Of a DNA stretch of 64,000 nucleotides, positions 39,804-47,164 are shown piece after piece. The stretch covers positions 124,001-188,000 of the forward strand of contig NZ_VOHC01000028.1 in assembly GCF_007859275.1 (NCBI RefSeq), given 5' to 3'. The notes below the pieces were generated by a model. That model was given only the letters and a program-made list of their open reading frames with translations, made no database searches and had not been told where the DNA came from. Position numbers and translations under genes: made by a program. The stretch is from Planomicrobium sp. CPCC 101079 (GTDB taxonomy: Bacteria > Bacillota > Bacilli > Bacillales_A > Planococcaceae). The first letter of the stretch is position 1. Every line of letters begins with the position of its first letter.

Positions 39804-40316
39804 TCACCCTTTCAATTGCTGCAACGCTTTTTTTTCCGCTGGAATCCGGACCAATAGCAGCAGCAAAGCATTGGCTATCGTGAAAACTAATGCAGTTCGC
39901 CAAGCCCCGAAAATCATGGGCAATGAAGCGATTTCCAACGCGACAACCACATAATTCGGGTGGGGGATCCATCGATAAGGACCGCTTTTCACTTTTTCTG
40001 CTCCTGGCAAGACTAGGATTTTGGTGTTCCAGAACTGCCCCAAGGAAGCCAAAGCCCACACACGCAAAATTTGCGCCACGATGAAGAGAAGCAAGAAAAA
40101 GAACCAAGCACCGTCTCTAATAACTTCCATATACAGGACTTCCAGAAGCAACGAAACGAAAAAAAGGACGTGAAGCAAGACGATCCACTTATAATGGGAA
40201 GCTCCCGCTTCAATGGCGCCTTGCTGCTTCATCCGCCGTTCATTGGATTTCGCATACATGATTTCTAGCAAGCGCTGGACTATGACAAAGCCGAATACGA
40301 TCCAAAAAAAAGTCAT
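39804..40316 (-). CDS. bpsB: isoprenylcysteine methyltransferase-like enzyme paired with the type III PKS (BpsB-like)
   Basis: A 170-residue integral membrane methyltransferase (ICMT/phospholipid methyltransferase fold) with four or five helices and the C-terminal signature GPYRWIPHPNYVVVALEI that binds S-adenosylmethionine. In B. subtilis the equivalent (YpbQ/BpsB) methylates alkylpyrones made by the polyketide synthase BpsA. Its ATG overlaps the stop codon of the synthase gene (ATGA, 4 bp), so the two are co-translated. The ORF can be extended by six codons, but the ATGA overlap is the better start. Confidence 0.88.
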   Translation of the reverse strand: MTFFWIVFGFVIVQRLLEIMYAKSNERRMKQQGAIEAGASHYKWIVLLHVLFFVSLLLEVLYMEVIRDGAWFFFLLLFIVAQILRVWALASLGQFWNTKILVLPGAEKVKSGPYRWIPHPNYVVVALEIASLPMIFGAWRTALVFTIANALLLLLVRIPAEKKALQQLKG

Positions 40317-41383
40317 CGGCCCACTTCTCCCCATTCAAGCCACAGCATTTCAGAGCTGAACCCGGGCCCAAGAGCGGTCAACAGCCCTTCTTCCCCTCGT
40401 TTCGGCTGTGTTTCTATAAATTCTTTTAAGACATAAAGTACCGTGGGCGAAGACATATTTCCATAATTCACTAACACGTTTCTGGAGATATCCGTTTTTT
40501 CGTTGGAAATGCCAAGTGACTTTTCATAAGCAGTGAGCACTTTTTTGCCGCCGGGATGAGCAACGAAATGGATAATATCCGAAGAAGTCTTGCCGAGCTT
40601 TTCCAAGAAGAGCTCCACATTCGGTTTGAGCCATTTCTCGATTATTTTGGGGATATCCCTGGAAAAAACAACATGCAGGCCTTGGTCCTTTACATCCCAT
40701 CCCATAACGTCTTCCGAATCCTGCATCAGCGTTGACTGGGTGTCTTTGATGAAAAAACCGGCTCCTGCAACTTGTGCCTTCTCGCCAGTTACAAGAGCGC
40801 ATGCTGCACCGTCGGCGAATAGCGAAGTTCCGATCAAGTTGCTTTTCGAGGTATCGGTACGCTGAAATGTCAAACTGCATAATTCGATGCACAGCACGAG
40901 AACTTTCGCTTCAGGATAAGCGCGGCAGTAATCATGGGCACGGCTGATTCCGGATGCCCCGCCAGCACAGCCTAGCCCCCATAATGGAATCCGTTTAATA
41001 TGAGGTGGCAGCCGCAGTTCGTTCATGATCCGTGCATCAATGGTCGGCGTCGACATGCCGGAACTCGATACAAAGACAAAAGCATCAATCTCTTCTTTTT
41101 CCACGCCCGATTCTTCCAGGCAGCGAGCAACGGCGCGGCTGCCCATTCGCACCGCTTCTTCAACATAACGCTGATTTTTTTCCTCAAGTCCATGCTCTTT
41201 CTCAAACCAATCGAGCGGAGCCGCAAAATACCGGCCCTCGATCTGACCGTTGCCAAATACCCGCAGCAGCCTTTCAATGTCATCATAATGCCCGCCAAAA
41301 AGGTTCCGTACGACCCCGACAATCTCTTTTTGGTCGACATAATAAGGTGCGTTTTCAATGACTACATTCCGGATAAATGACAT
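40313..41383 (-). CDS. bpsA: type III polyketide synthase (BpsA/chalcone synthase-like)
   Basis: A 356-residue thiolase-fold homodimeric enzyme that condenses long-chain acyl-CoA starters with malonyl-CoA to form alkylpyrones. The catalytic triad is visible: Cys in LWGLGCAGGASG, His in IIHFVAHPGGKK and Asn in VLVNYGNMSSPTVL. AGGAGG lies 7 nt before ATG 41383. It is the first gene of the bpsA-bpsB operon. A GTTTAG-N14-GGGTAT element upstream predicts transcription by sigmaB. The products may alter the membrane under stress (inference). Confidence 0.93.
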   Translation of the reverse strand: MSFIRNVVIENAPYYVDQKEIVGVVRNLFGGHYDDIERLLRVFGNGQIEGRYFAAPLDWFEKEHGLEEKNQRYVEEAVRMGSRAVARCLEESGVEKEEIDAFVFVSSSGMSTPTIDARIMNELRLPPHIKRIPLWGLGCAGGASGISRAHDYCRAYPEAKVLVLCIELCSLTFQRTDTSKSNLIGTSLFADGAACALVTGEKAQVAGAGFFIKDTQSTLMQDSEDVMGWDVKDQGLHVVFSRDIPKIIEKWLKPNVELFLEKLGKTSSDIIHFVAHPGGKKVLTAYEKSLGISNEKTDISRNVLVNYGNMSSPTVLYVLKEFIETQPKRGEEGLLTALGPGFSSEMLWLEWGEVGR

Positions 41384-41493
41384 CAGCTTTCCTCCTTTTT
41401 CTTTTCGGTATAAAAAGCCATCCTCTCAAGAAGGACAGCTTGCCGGTTCACTTTATCAAGACAGCTTCCCCGCATGAATGAGTTACCCCAAAA

Positions 41494-41519
41494 ATACCCT
41501 ACTCTTAGGAGAGCTAAAC
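41494..41519 (-). promoter_or_regulatory. sigmaB-type promoter of bpsA-bpsB
   Basis: Minus-strand GTTTAG (41514-41519), 14-bp spacer, GGGTAT (41494-41499), about 110 bp before the bpsA start codon. Confidence 0.6.
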
Positions 41520-41521
41520 GC

Positions 41522-42214
41522 TTAGGCCGTTTCGGTTTTAAGCTGTTCAATCAGTTTAAGGGCAACCCCTCTAACCGATGCAGGATTTTGGCCGGTGATG
41601 ATTTTTCCGGATACTACGACACATTCTGTCAAAGGAAGCGACGCTTGCTTAAAAAGCACTCCTTGTGCTTTCATTGCTTGCTCGAGCGAGAAAGGAATGT
41701 AGTTGTATAACCCCATCACTTTTTCTTCTCGATCGGTAAATCCGGTAACAACATGCCCGGAAAGAAGATGGTGTTCCTCTGTTAAATAGACATTCAGCAA
41801 GCCGCTTGGCCCGTGGCAGACCGCCGATACAATTCCGCCTTTTTTGAAAATGGTTCTAGTCAAGTCCTGCAAGCCTTTATGACCCGGAAAATCCCACATG
41901 GTGCCGTGGCCGCCGGTAAAGTAAATAGCCTCATAGTCATTGCCATCGACTTGGCTTGGCACCATGGGCTTTTTCAACTTGTCCATCAAACTATCATCCA
42001 TGTAATAATGACGGGTTTTTTTATTGGTCAAAACAGCCAAGAGGCTTCTTGGATCGATCGGTACCCGTGTCGGGGCCGTGCTGACGATATCGACAGCGAA
42101 ATCATTTTTTACTTCATGGTAAAAATCAGTCAGTTCCCTTAGCCATAGCCCGGTCATTTTTCCTGGCACTCCTAATGAGGCATTATTTGTTGCCACTATT
42201 AAAATTTTCTTCAT
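41522..42214 (-). CDS. DJ-1/PfpI-family class I glutamine-amidotransferase-like protein
   Basis: A 230-residue protein of the Hsp31/PfpI type, cytoplasmic, acting in family members as glyoxalase III, deglycase or chaperone. The nucleophile elbow is SAVCHGPSGLL (Cys about 133), with upstream YEAIYFTGGHGTMWDF and an N-terminal KILIVATNNASL strand. The catalytic histidine is the one next to the cysteine. GGGG precedes the ATG. It has no obvious operon partner. Confidence 0.88.
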   Translation of the reverse strand: MKKILIVATNNASLGVPGKMTGLWLRELTDFYHEVKNDFAVDIVSTAPTRVPIDPRSLLAVLTNKKTRHYYMDDSLMDKLKKPMVPSQVDGNDYEAIYFTGGHGTMWDFPGHKGLQDLTRTIFKKGGIVSAVCHGPSGLLNVYLTEEHHLLSGHVVTGFTDREEKVMGLYNYIPFSLEQAMKAQGVLFKQASLPLTECVVVSGKIITGQNPASVRGVALKLIEQLKTETA

Positions 42215-42318
42215 GCGAATCCCCTTTCAGCCGAAGTCATCTTTTCCCTTCGTATTCCCCTTAAAACGGAGTTTAGTCATTATCCGCCTAATCCTGATGA
42301 AAGATTGCTTCAAAGAAA

Positions 42319-42356
42319 AAAGATAGAGTCGATGGGCTAATGCCGACTCTATCTTT
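42319..42356 (-). terminator. intrinsic terminator overlapping the end of the YaiI-type gene
   Basis: A 13-bp perfect stem AAAGATAGAGTCG / CGACTCTATCTTT that includes the stop codon, followed on the minus strand by TTTCTTTG. Confidence 0.8.
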
Positions 42357-42801
42357 CGAATGCGGTGATTTCTTCCAGCAAATCCACTAGATTTTTTTCA
42401 AATTTCTCGTTGTCTTCCGGACGGCGTTTTTTCGGCCCTTTCATGCGCCCTCCCGCTTGGCGTATTTTCTTGGCTACATGGCGCCCGTAGAGCAGCTGGT
42501 CAATATTTTCCGCTGAATAGATGCGCCCGTTTTGATCGATGGGATAGCCTTGTTTCGCTAAAACCATCGCCGCTAATCCGTAATCTTGAGTGACCACCAC
42601 ATCCCCTTTATGGACTCGGTTGACCAAAACAAAGTCGACTGCGTCTGCCCCTTTCGATACCGTAATCGTTTCTGCCCCTTCCCGCTGCATATTATGGGCA
42701 GTATCACATAATAACAGGACAGGCAGCTGATAGCGTTTCGCCGCCGCAATAGTCAGATCCACTACAGGGCATCCATCAGCATCAATAAGTATTTTCGCCA
42801 T
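42349..42801 (-). CDS. YaiI/YqxD family (DUF188, UPF0178) protein
   Basis: A 150-residue PIN-like protein of the DUF188 family, with ILIDADGCPV at the N-terminus, DTAHNMQREG and VVTQDYGLAAMVLAKQG in the middle and GRMKGPKKR near the end, all typical of the family. A nuclease-like fold is suggested by others, but no activity is established. It shares one base with the stop of the DUF1836 gene (TAATG), so the two are translated together. Confidence 0.9.
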   Translation of the reverse strand: MAKILIDADGCPVVDLTIAAAKRYQLPVLLLCDTAHNMQREGAETITVSKGADAVDFVLVNRVHKGDVVVTQDYGLAAMVLAKQGYPIDQNGRIYSAENIDQLLYGRHVAKKIRQAGGRMKGPKKRRPEDNEKFEKNLVDLLEEITAFER

Positions 42802-43373
42802 TAGCTGTCCACCCTTTCATTCATCTCGTCCAATAGCTTTTCCGCTGCCCGCTTATACAAATTACTTGTATGCACCAATGAAGCAATCAGCAGCACACGC
42901 TCAAATTCCGCCATTTCTCCAGCTTCTTTCATTTGCTTGTCCACTTCTTTTTCCTGGCGATCCATCTCTCCTGCAAAACTCTCGATATTGCCCTTTTGAA
43001 GATGCAAGTAACTCTCGTAGAAAGGCTGCAGATTCAAATCCTGCTGTATGGCTTTTTCATTAATGCCATCGAGTACATGTTTGATGTCATTGATCGACAG
43101 CACACTTTTCATTTGGTAGATCAAAGAGATTAACATGATGTGGTTGCGGGAATATTTTTTATTGTGCAGCGGGTAGAAAAGTTTTCCTTTGGCATAATTG
43201 TTGATCATGGTCTTGGTCAGGATTTTTTCTTCGTCGTTTCGCTTCGAATCAGCAAAGCCCGTTTCAAACAATTGGATCACTTGATCGATGTATAAATCAA
43301 TTTTCGGGATATCCTCCACTTGAATTTGATTTAAAAAATCCCGCTTATCAATTAGTTTTTTTGGATTTTCCAA
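42801..43373 (-). CDS. DUF1836-domain protein
   Basis: A 190-residue protein with an N-terminal winged-helix-like region (LTKTMINNYAKGKLFYP, followed by YSRNHIMLISLIYQMKSVLSI), a layout similar to MerR-type HTH of the DUF1836 family, then a helical C-terminal part. It may regulate transcription, but no target is known. TTG at 43373 is 7 nt after AGGAGG and is the best start. First gene of an operon with the YaiI-type gene. Confidence 0.8.
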   Translation of the reverse strand: MENPKKLIDKRDFLNQIQVEDIPKIDLYIDQVIQLFETGFADSKRNDEEKILTKTMINNYAKGKLFYPLHNKKYSRNHIMLISLIYQMKSVLSINDIKHVLDGINEKAIQQDLNLQPFYESYLHLQKGNIESFAGEMDRQEKEVDKQMKEAGEMAEFERVLLIASLVHTSNLYKRAAEKLLDEMNERVDS

Positions 43374-43473
43374 CTGCCTGCCTCCTTGCCTGTTGCTTGT
43401 TAGTCATTATATTACCTTATCATTAAGCATTCTCCAAGCTTGACTAGTGAAATTAATGCGTATATCATTAAAA

Positions 43474-43490
43474 GTAGTTTTAAAAACTAC
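43474..43490. promoter_or_regulatory. 17-bp palindrome upstream of the hemolysin-III gene
   Basis: GTAGTTTT and AAAACTAC flank a single A, a perfect dyad 22 bp before the start codon. It sits where it would cover the -10 region or transcription start, so it is a candidate operator. Confidence 0.5.
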
Positions 43491-43511
43491 ATAAGAAGAG
43501 GAGCGTATTAT

Positions 43512-44159
43512 ATGACCCCTTACATACGGGAACCTTTCAATGCATTGTCTCATTTAGCAGGGGCGGCCCTTTCGTTTATTGCATTTTGCGCCATGGTATT
43601 AAAAGCAGCCTATGCCAATGCGCCAGGTCTGCACGTCGCTGCTGTTATGATTTTCGGCATTAGTTTGATGTGCCTTTACTCTGCATCAGCCATTTACCAT
43701 TCAGCGATAGCCACACCCAAGACCATTGCTTTTCTCCGGAAGCTTGACCATTCCATGATTTTTGCGCTTATTGCAGGGTCATATGCACCGTTTTGCTTGA
43801 TTGCTCTTTCTGGAAAACTTGGCTGGGTGTTGTTTTTCTTTGTGGCGGTCATTGGCATCAGCGGGATCTTGTTTAAAATGGTCTGGTTCCATTCTCCGCG
43901 CTGGCTTTCAACTGCTCTCTATATTGCTATGGGTTGGATCATCATTTTTGCCATTGTGCCGCTTATTGACAGCATGTCGCTTAGCGGATTGCTGTGGCTG
44001 GTCGCCGGCGGGCTCTTCTATACAGTGGGCGGAATAATATATGGTTTGAAACCTGATTTTTTATCAACCAAACACTTGGGTTTCCATGAAATTTTCCACA
44101 TTTTCATTTTGTTCGGGAGCTTATGCCACTTCATTTCGGTTTATTTTTATGTTTTATAA
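43512..44159 (+). CDS. trhA: hemolysin III / PAQR-family membrane protein (TrhA-like)
   Basis: A 215-residue integral membrane protein with seven helices of the PAQR type. Conserved metal-site residues are visible: EPFNALSHLAGA near the N-terminus, SAIYHSAIAT, KLDHSMIFALIAGSYAPF, and a C-terminal HLGFHEIFHIFILFGSLCHF with three histidines. In B. subtilis the homologue YplQ/TrhA affects membrane homeostasis. ATG 43512 is 8 nt after GAGGAG; the frame opens earlier at 43440 without a ribosome site. Confidence 0.92.
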   Translation: MTPYIREPFNALSHLAGAALSFIAFCAMVLKAAYANAPGLHVAAVMIFGISLMCLYSASAIYHSAIATPKTIAFLRKLDHSMIFALIAGSYAPFCLIALSGKLGWVLFFFVAVIGISGILFKMVWFHSPRWLSTALYIAMGWIIIFAIVPLIDSMSLSGLLWLVAGGLFYTVGGIIYGLKPDFLSTKHLGFHEIFHIFILFGSLCHFISVYFYVL

Positions 44160-44230
44160 ATCAAGTGCATTTTCCGCATGCTTTGGCGGAGACAGGATCT
44201 ATGCTTTTCAGCAAATAGACATTTAATATA

Positions 44231-44272
44231 AAAAAGCCTGTTCTTCTCATTCAAAGAAGAACAGGCTTTTTT
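44231..44272. terminator. bidirectional terminator between trhA and RsbR-type gene
   Basis: A strong stem AAAAAGCCTGTTCTTC / GAAGAACAGGCTTTTT that ends in T runs on both sides and serves both convergent genes. Confidence 0.85.
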
Positions 44273-44277
44273 GGTTG

Positions 44278-45114
44278 TTAGCTTTCGTATGTTTCCAACG
44301 CCCTCATTAGATTGGCTTGAATTTTAATGTCTTTGAAATTGATGCCAAGTGTTACGGCCGTTTGAGCAATTTCTGGGCGGATGCCAGAAAGCACCGACTG
44401 GACTCCAATTATTTTTAATGATGCCATTAATTGGAACAATTGCTGGGCAACCATCGTATCGATAATTGCCACTGCTGACAAGTCGATATATAGGGTATGC
44501 AACTGCCGTTTGACGCTTTGCTCAAGCGCCGTCTCCAAAATGACTTTAGCCCGGTGGGTATCAATATCGCCGACAAGCGGCAAAATCCCTACCCCCTTTT
44601 TTATAGGAATGACCGGACTGCTCAGTTCGTTGATCACTGCTTGCTGGCTGGCCAAAATTCTCTGGGTCGCTTCATGATGATGGATAGCAAATCTTTCAAT
44701 GATATAGTCAAAAGCATGGTTGATCGCCTCACTCCAGCGCAGTGCGTCTTCACTCGTAGCATCGGGGTTTTCCTCAAAAAACTTCCGGACAAATCCCCAA
44801 TAAATTTCTCTGAAGATCCGCAGCTGTGTGATCACTTCATGAAGCGGGACGGCTTGTTGAACGCGCTCCTTGGCGACTGTTGCCACCCAATCTTCAATAA
44901 AGTTGCCGTATTCTCCCCGTTCTTGTATAAAAACCAAAGAAACCGCTTCGATGAATTTCGTGTTCTGCAACCTCAGCTGCTTTTCGATTTCAAGCGCCGC
45001 ATTTTTCGAATAAGTGGAGCCATCCACTTTTATGCGCTTGCTGAGCCACTCATCCGTCAGACTGCATTCATTTTGAATTATAAATTCGTATAAATCTTTG
45101 CTGATTTGGCTCAT
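44278..45114 (-). CDS. RsbR-family stressosome protein
   Basis: A 278-residue RsbR paralogue: N-terminal non-haem globin-like domain (about 1-150), then a STAS domain (about 160-275). Both phospho-threonine contexts of RsbR proteins are recognisable: LPLVGDIDTHRAK and DLSAVAIIDTMVAQQLF. In Bacillus such proteins form the stressosome with RsbS and RsbT, which controls sigmaB. No rsbS/T/U genes lie nearby, so it is a scattered paralogue. Several sigmaB-type promoters elsewhere in the window agree with an active sigmaB regulon. Monocistronic. Confidence 0.88.
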   Translation of the reverse strand: MSQISKDLYEFIIQNECSLTDEWLSKRIKVDGSTYSKNAALEIEKQLRLQNTKFIEAVSLVFIQERGEYGNFIEDWVATVAKERVQQAVPLHEVITQLRIFREIYWGFVRKFFEENPDATSEDALRWSEAINHAFDYIIERFAIHHHEATQRILASQQAVINELSSPVIPIKKGVGILPLVGDIDTHRAKVILETALEQSVKRQLHTLYIDLSAVAIIDTMVAQQLFQLMASLKIIGVQSVLSGIRPEIAQTAVTLGINFKDIKIQANLMRALETYES

Positions 45115-45193
45115 TGTTTGTAAATCCCCTTTTTCATTGTACTTTCATATTATAAGAAAAGAGGGCGATTAGCCACTTATTACTAAAAAAAGC

Positions 45194-45211
45194 CTTCTGC
45201 ATTAACAGAAG
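45194..45211 (-). terminator. terminator after the MFS gene
   Basis: A short 6-bp stem CTTCTG / CAGAAG followed on the minus strand by GGCTTTTTTTAG. Confidence 0.55.
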
Positions 45212-45225
45212 ACATTTTCTCTCAT

Positions 45226-46404
45226 TTAATTTACGGAATTCTTATGCTTAGTCATTATCCATTTGTAATAAAAAATGATAGCAACCAAGGCAGCTGCAAG
45301 TGCCAGATAAAGGTTCGAATATCCTAAAAACCCGGCAATAACGCCAAGCGAAACCGCGCCTACCGCCATTCCGCTATCGAATAAAGCGAAAAATGTGCCA
45401 GTCGCATAACCGCTTCTATGTTTATCGGCCGCTTGAATCGCTAATGTTTGGAAACTCGGCAAAAGCGTTCCATATCCCAATCCCACCAATGCACCGGACA
45501 ATAAAAGCATCCACCAGGTATGAGTAAAACTTAACGAGAGAAGCCCGATTGCAAAAATAATACACGATGGGATGATTACAATGTCCGGTCCTCTCATATC
45601 AAACAACCGGCCGGTAAACGGCCGTACCAACAACATTGCCACCGCGTAAACCACAAAGAAAAAGCTTGCTGTCTGAAGCAGCCCGAGCGATTCGGCATAA
45701 ACCGAGATAAACGTGATGATGCTGGCATAAACAAAGGAAATTAAGAAACCGACACTGGCAACTGGCAATGACTTGATTTCTATAAAATCACTGAATGCCA
45801 ATCTGCGTTTTTCCGATTTGATGGCAGGTTTTTCCTCTACTCGAACGGACAAGGCACACAAGAAGCCGACGGCCATGATAATTCCAAAAATCAGGAAAAT
45901 TGTCCGATACGCCACAAAAGGCTGAAGCGTCAAGGCAAGGAATGGCCCCGCAACGACAGCCAAGTTCATTGCAATACCGTAATAGCCAAGCCCTTCCCCC
46001 CGCCGTTCGGGCGGAACCAGATCAGCCGCAATAGCTCCGGCGACAGTCGTCACCAAACTAAACCAAATGCCTTGAAAAAAGCGCAGCATTAAAAGCGCCG
46101 GCAATCCTGTCGCAAACATATACAAAAAGGTACTGATAGCAAATAGCAAGACACTGAGCACCAAGATTTTTCGCTTGCCAAACTTCTCTAAAATCAATCC
46201 GGCAAAAAACCGCATGATGATTGCAGATACCAGGAATATCGAAACAGCAATTCCGCTCTCTGCCGCTGTGCCGCCCAATCCGTCTTTGTCCAATACATAA
46301 ATCGGCACCAATGTCAGCAATGCATAAAATACGGCAAAAATAAAAAATGTACTAATTGATATATTGATAAAACTCTTTGTCCAAATCGGTCTTTTTTCAG
46401 TCAT
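45226..46404 (-). CDS. MFS transporter, drug-efflux type
   Basis: A 392-residue major-facilitator protein with 12 predicted helices. The motif-A loop between TM2 and TM3 reads GLILEKFGKRKILV, and motif-A-like FTGRLFDMRGPD lies between TM8 and TM9. The first residues overlap the stop codon of the MarR gene by 8 bp. This layout, a MarR repressor followed by an exporter, is usual for multidrug efflux. Substrate unknown. Confidence 0.85.
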   Translation of the reverse strand: MTEKRPIWTKSFINISISTFFIFAVFYALLTLVPIYVLDKDGLGGTAAESGIAVSIFLVSAIIMRFFAGLILEKFGKRKILVLSVLLFAISTFLYMFATGLPALLMLRFFQGIWFSLVTTVAGAIAADLVPPERRGEGLGYYGIAMNLAVVAGPFLALTLQPFVAYRTIFLIFGIIMAVGFLCALSVRVEEKPAIKSEKRRLAFSDFIEIKSLPVASVGFLISFVYASIITFISVYAESLGLLQTASFFFVVYAVAMLLVRPFTGRLFDMRGPDIVIIPSCIIFAIGLLSLSFTHTWWMLLLSGALVGLGYGTLLPSFQTLAIQAADKHRSGYATGTFFALFDSGMAVGAVSLGVIAGFLGYSNLYLALAAALVAIIFYYKWIMTKHKNSVN

Positions 46405-46828
46405 TCCTTACATCCTTTTCTTCTGGTTCTACTCCAATTTTCCGCAATAACTCAATCAGTTGCCGCTGCTCTTCATCTGTCAGGCGAGCCAGCAGCCGCT
46501 CTTCTAGTTCCGTAATCCGTTGTTCGATTTGCGGCATCAGCCGTTCCGCCCGGTCCGACAAGACGACAATTCGTGCCCGCTTGTCTTCCCCTTCCCGCCG
46601 CATCACCCATCTGCTTTCTTCAAGCCGGGCAATAGTGCGCGTTACTGTCGGCGCTTCGACATTCAAATACTGCCAAATCTCTTTTTGCGTCATAGCCCCG
46701 AATTGCTTTAAACAAAAAAGAACCGACCATTGCGAGCTGTACAAGTCGAACTCCTTTAATACTTCATTCACTTCTTTTACAGACAACCGCGATGTTTGAT
46801 GGATCTCATGAAACAATAAATTCCGCAT
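46397..46828 (-). CDS. MarR-family regulator of the MFS exporter
   Basis: A 143-residue winged-helix regulator. The HTH is MTQKEIWQYLNVEAPTVTRTIARLEE, followed by the wing WVMRREGEDKRARIVVLS with the DxR motif. The C-terminus is helical for dimerisation. It is upstream of, and overlaps, the MFS gene, so it probably represses the operon; a TTAC-N4-GTAA dyad lies at the predicted start site. Ligand unknown. Confidence 0.87.
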   Translation of the reverse strand: MRNLLFHEIHQTSRLSVKEVNEVLKEFDLYSSQWSVLFCLKQFGAMTQKEIWQYLNVEAPTVTRTIARLEESRWVMRREGEDKRARIVVLSDRAERLMPQIEQRITELEERLLARLTDEEQRQLIELLRKIGVEPEEKDVRND

Positions 46829-46850
46829 AAATATCCTACCCTCAAATTAT

Positions 46851-46862
46851 TTACCTAAGTAA
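46851..46862. promoter_or_regulatory. candidate operator TTACCTAAGTAA of marR-MFS
   Basis: A dyad with TTAC/GTAA arms that abuts the predicted -10 box (TATACT, 46862-46867), the expected place for MarR autorepression. Confidence 0.45.
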
Positions 46863-46890
46863 GTATATCGTCTGGCAATAGGCAAGTAAA
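46862..46890 (-). promoter_or_regulatory. predicted sigmaA promoter of marR-MFS
   Basis: Minus-strand TTTACT (46885-46890) and TATACT (46862-46867) with 17-bp spacing, 34 bp before the start codon. Confidence 0.6.
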
Positions 46891-46914
46891 GATATTATTT
46901 TGATAGATAAAATA

Positions 46915-46947
46915 AAAAAGCTTTCGAGAAACTCTCGAAAGCTTTTT
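46915..46947 (-). terminator. strong inverted repeat of uncertain origin
   Basis: A 15-bp perfect stem AAAAAGCTTTCGAGA / TCTCGAAAGCTTTTT with T runs on both sides. No complete gene ends next to it. It contains CGAGAAACTC, the same core as the right end of the repeat at 27786-28213. Confidence 0.65.
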
Positions 46948-47053
46948 TTCATTTGGTTTCAGGCGAACGCTTGCGGGATATTGAATTGCCGAAATCCAAT
47001 CGGGCGACATAAGTCCAAGGCGATTGGCGATAATAATCCTTAACAAGCTGAAA
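46921..47053 (-). repeat. possible relic of the structured repeat family
   Basis: On the minus strand the stretch starts TTTCAGCTTGTT right after a terminator stem (47052-47081) and ends at GAGTTTCTCGA. Both ends match those of the repeats at 27.8 and 54.7 kb, but the middle is unrelated. An open frame here codes for a 68-residue peptide with no ribosome site and is not counted as a gene. Similarity covers only short ends, so this is uncertain. Confidence 0.3.
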
Positions 47054-47081
47054 GGCTTTTCCGTATAAATAGAAAAGCCTT
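47052..47081 (-). terminator. probable terminator downstream of the CoA-transferase gene
   Basis: A perfect 10-bp stem AAGGCTTTTC / GAAAAGCCTT, 84 bp past the CoA-transferase stop. The minus-strand side has only TTTC, so it may be inefficient. Confidence 0.5.
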
Positions 47082-47164
47082 CCACTAAGCTGCGTCACAC
47101 TTTCCATGCTGTGAGACCGAAAGCGTCCTCTACGGCTACTTGGAGAAGCACACAAATTTTATTG

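Noticed and set aside
46949-47155. 68-residue minus-strand open frame between marR-MFS and the CoA-transferase
   Set aside because: No ribosome site, no recognised family, and it spans hairpins and a possible repeat relic.
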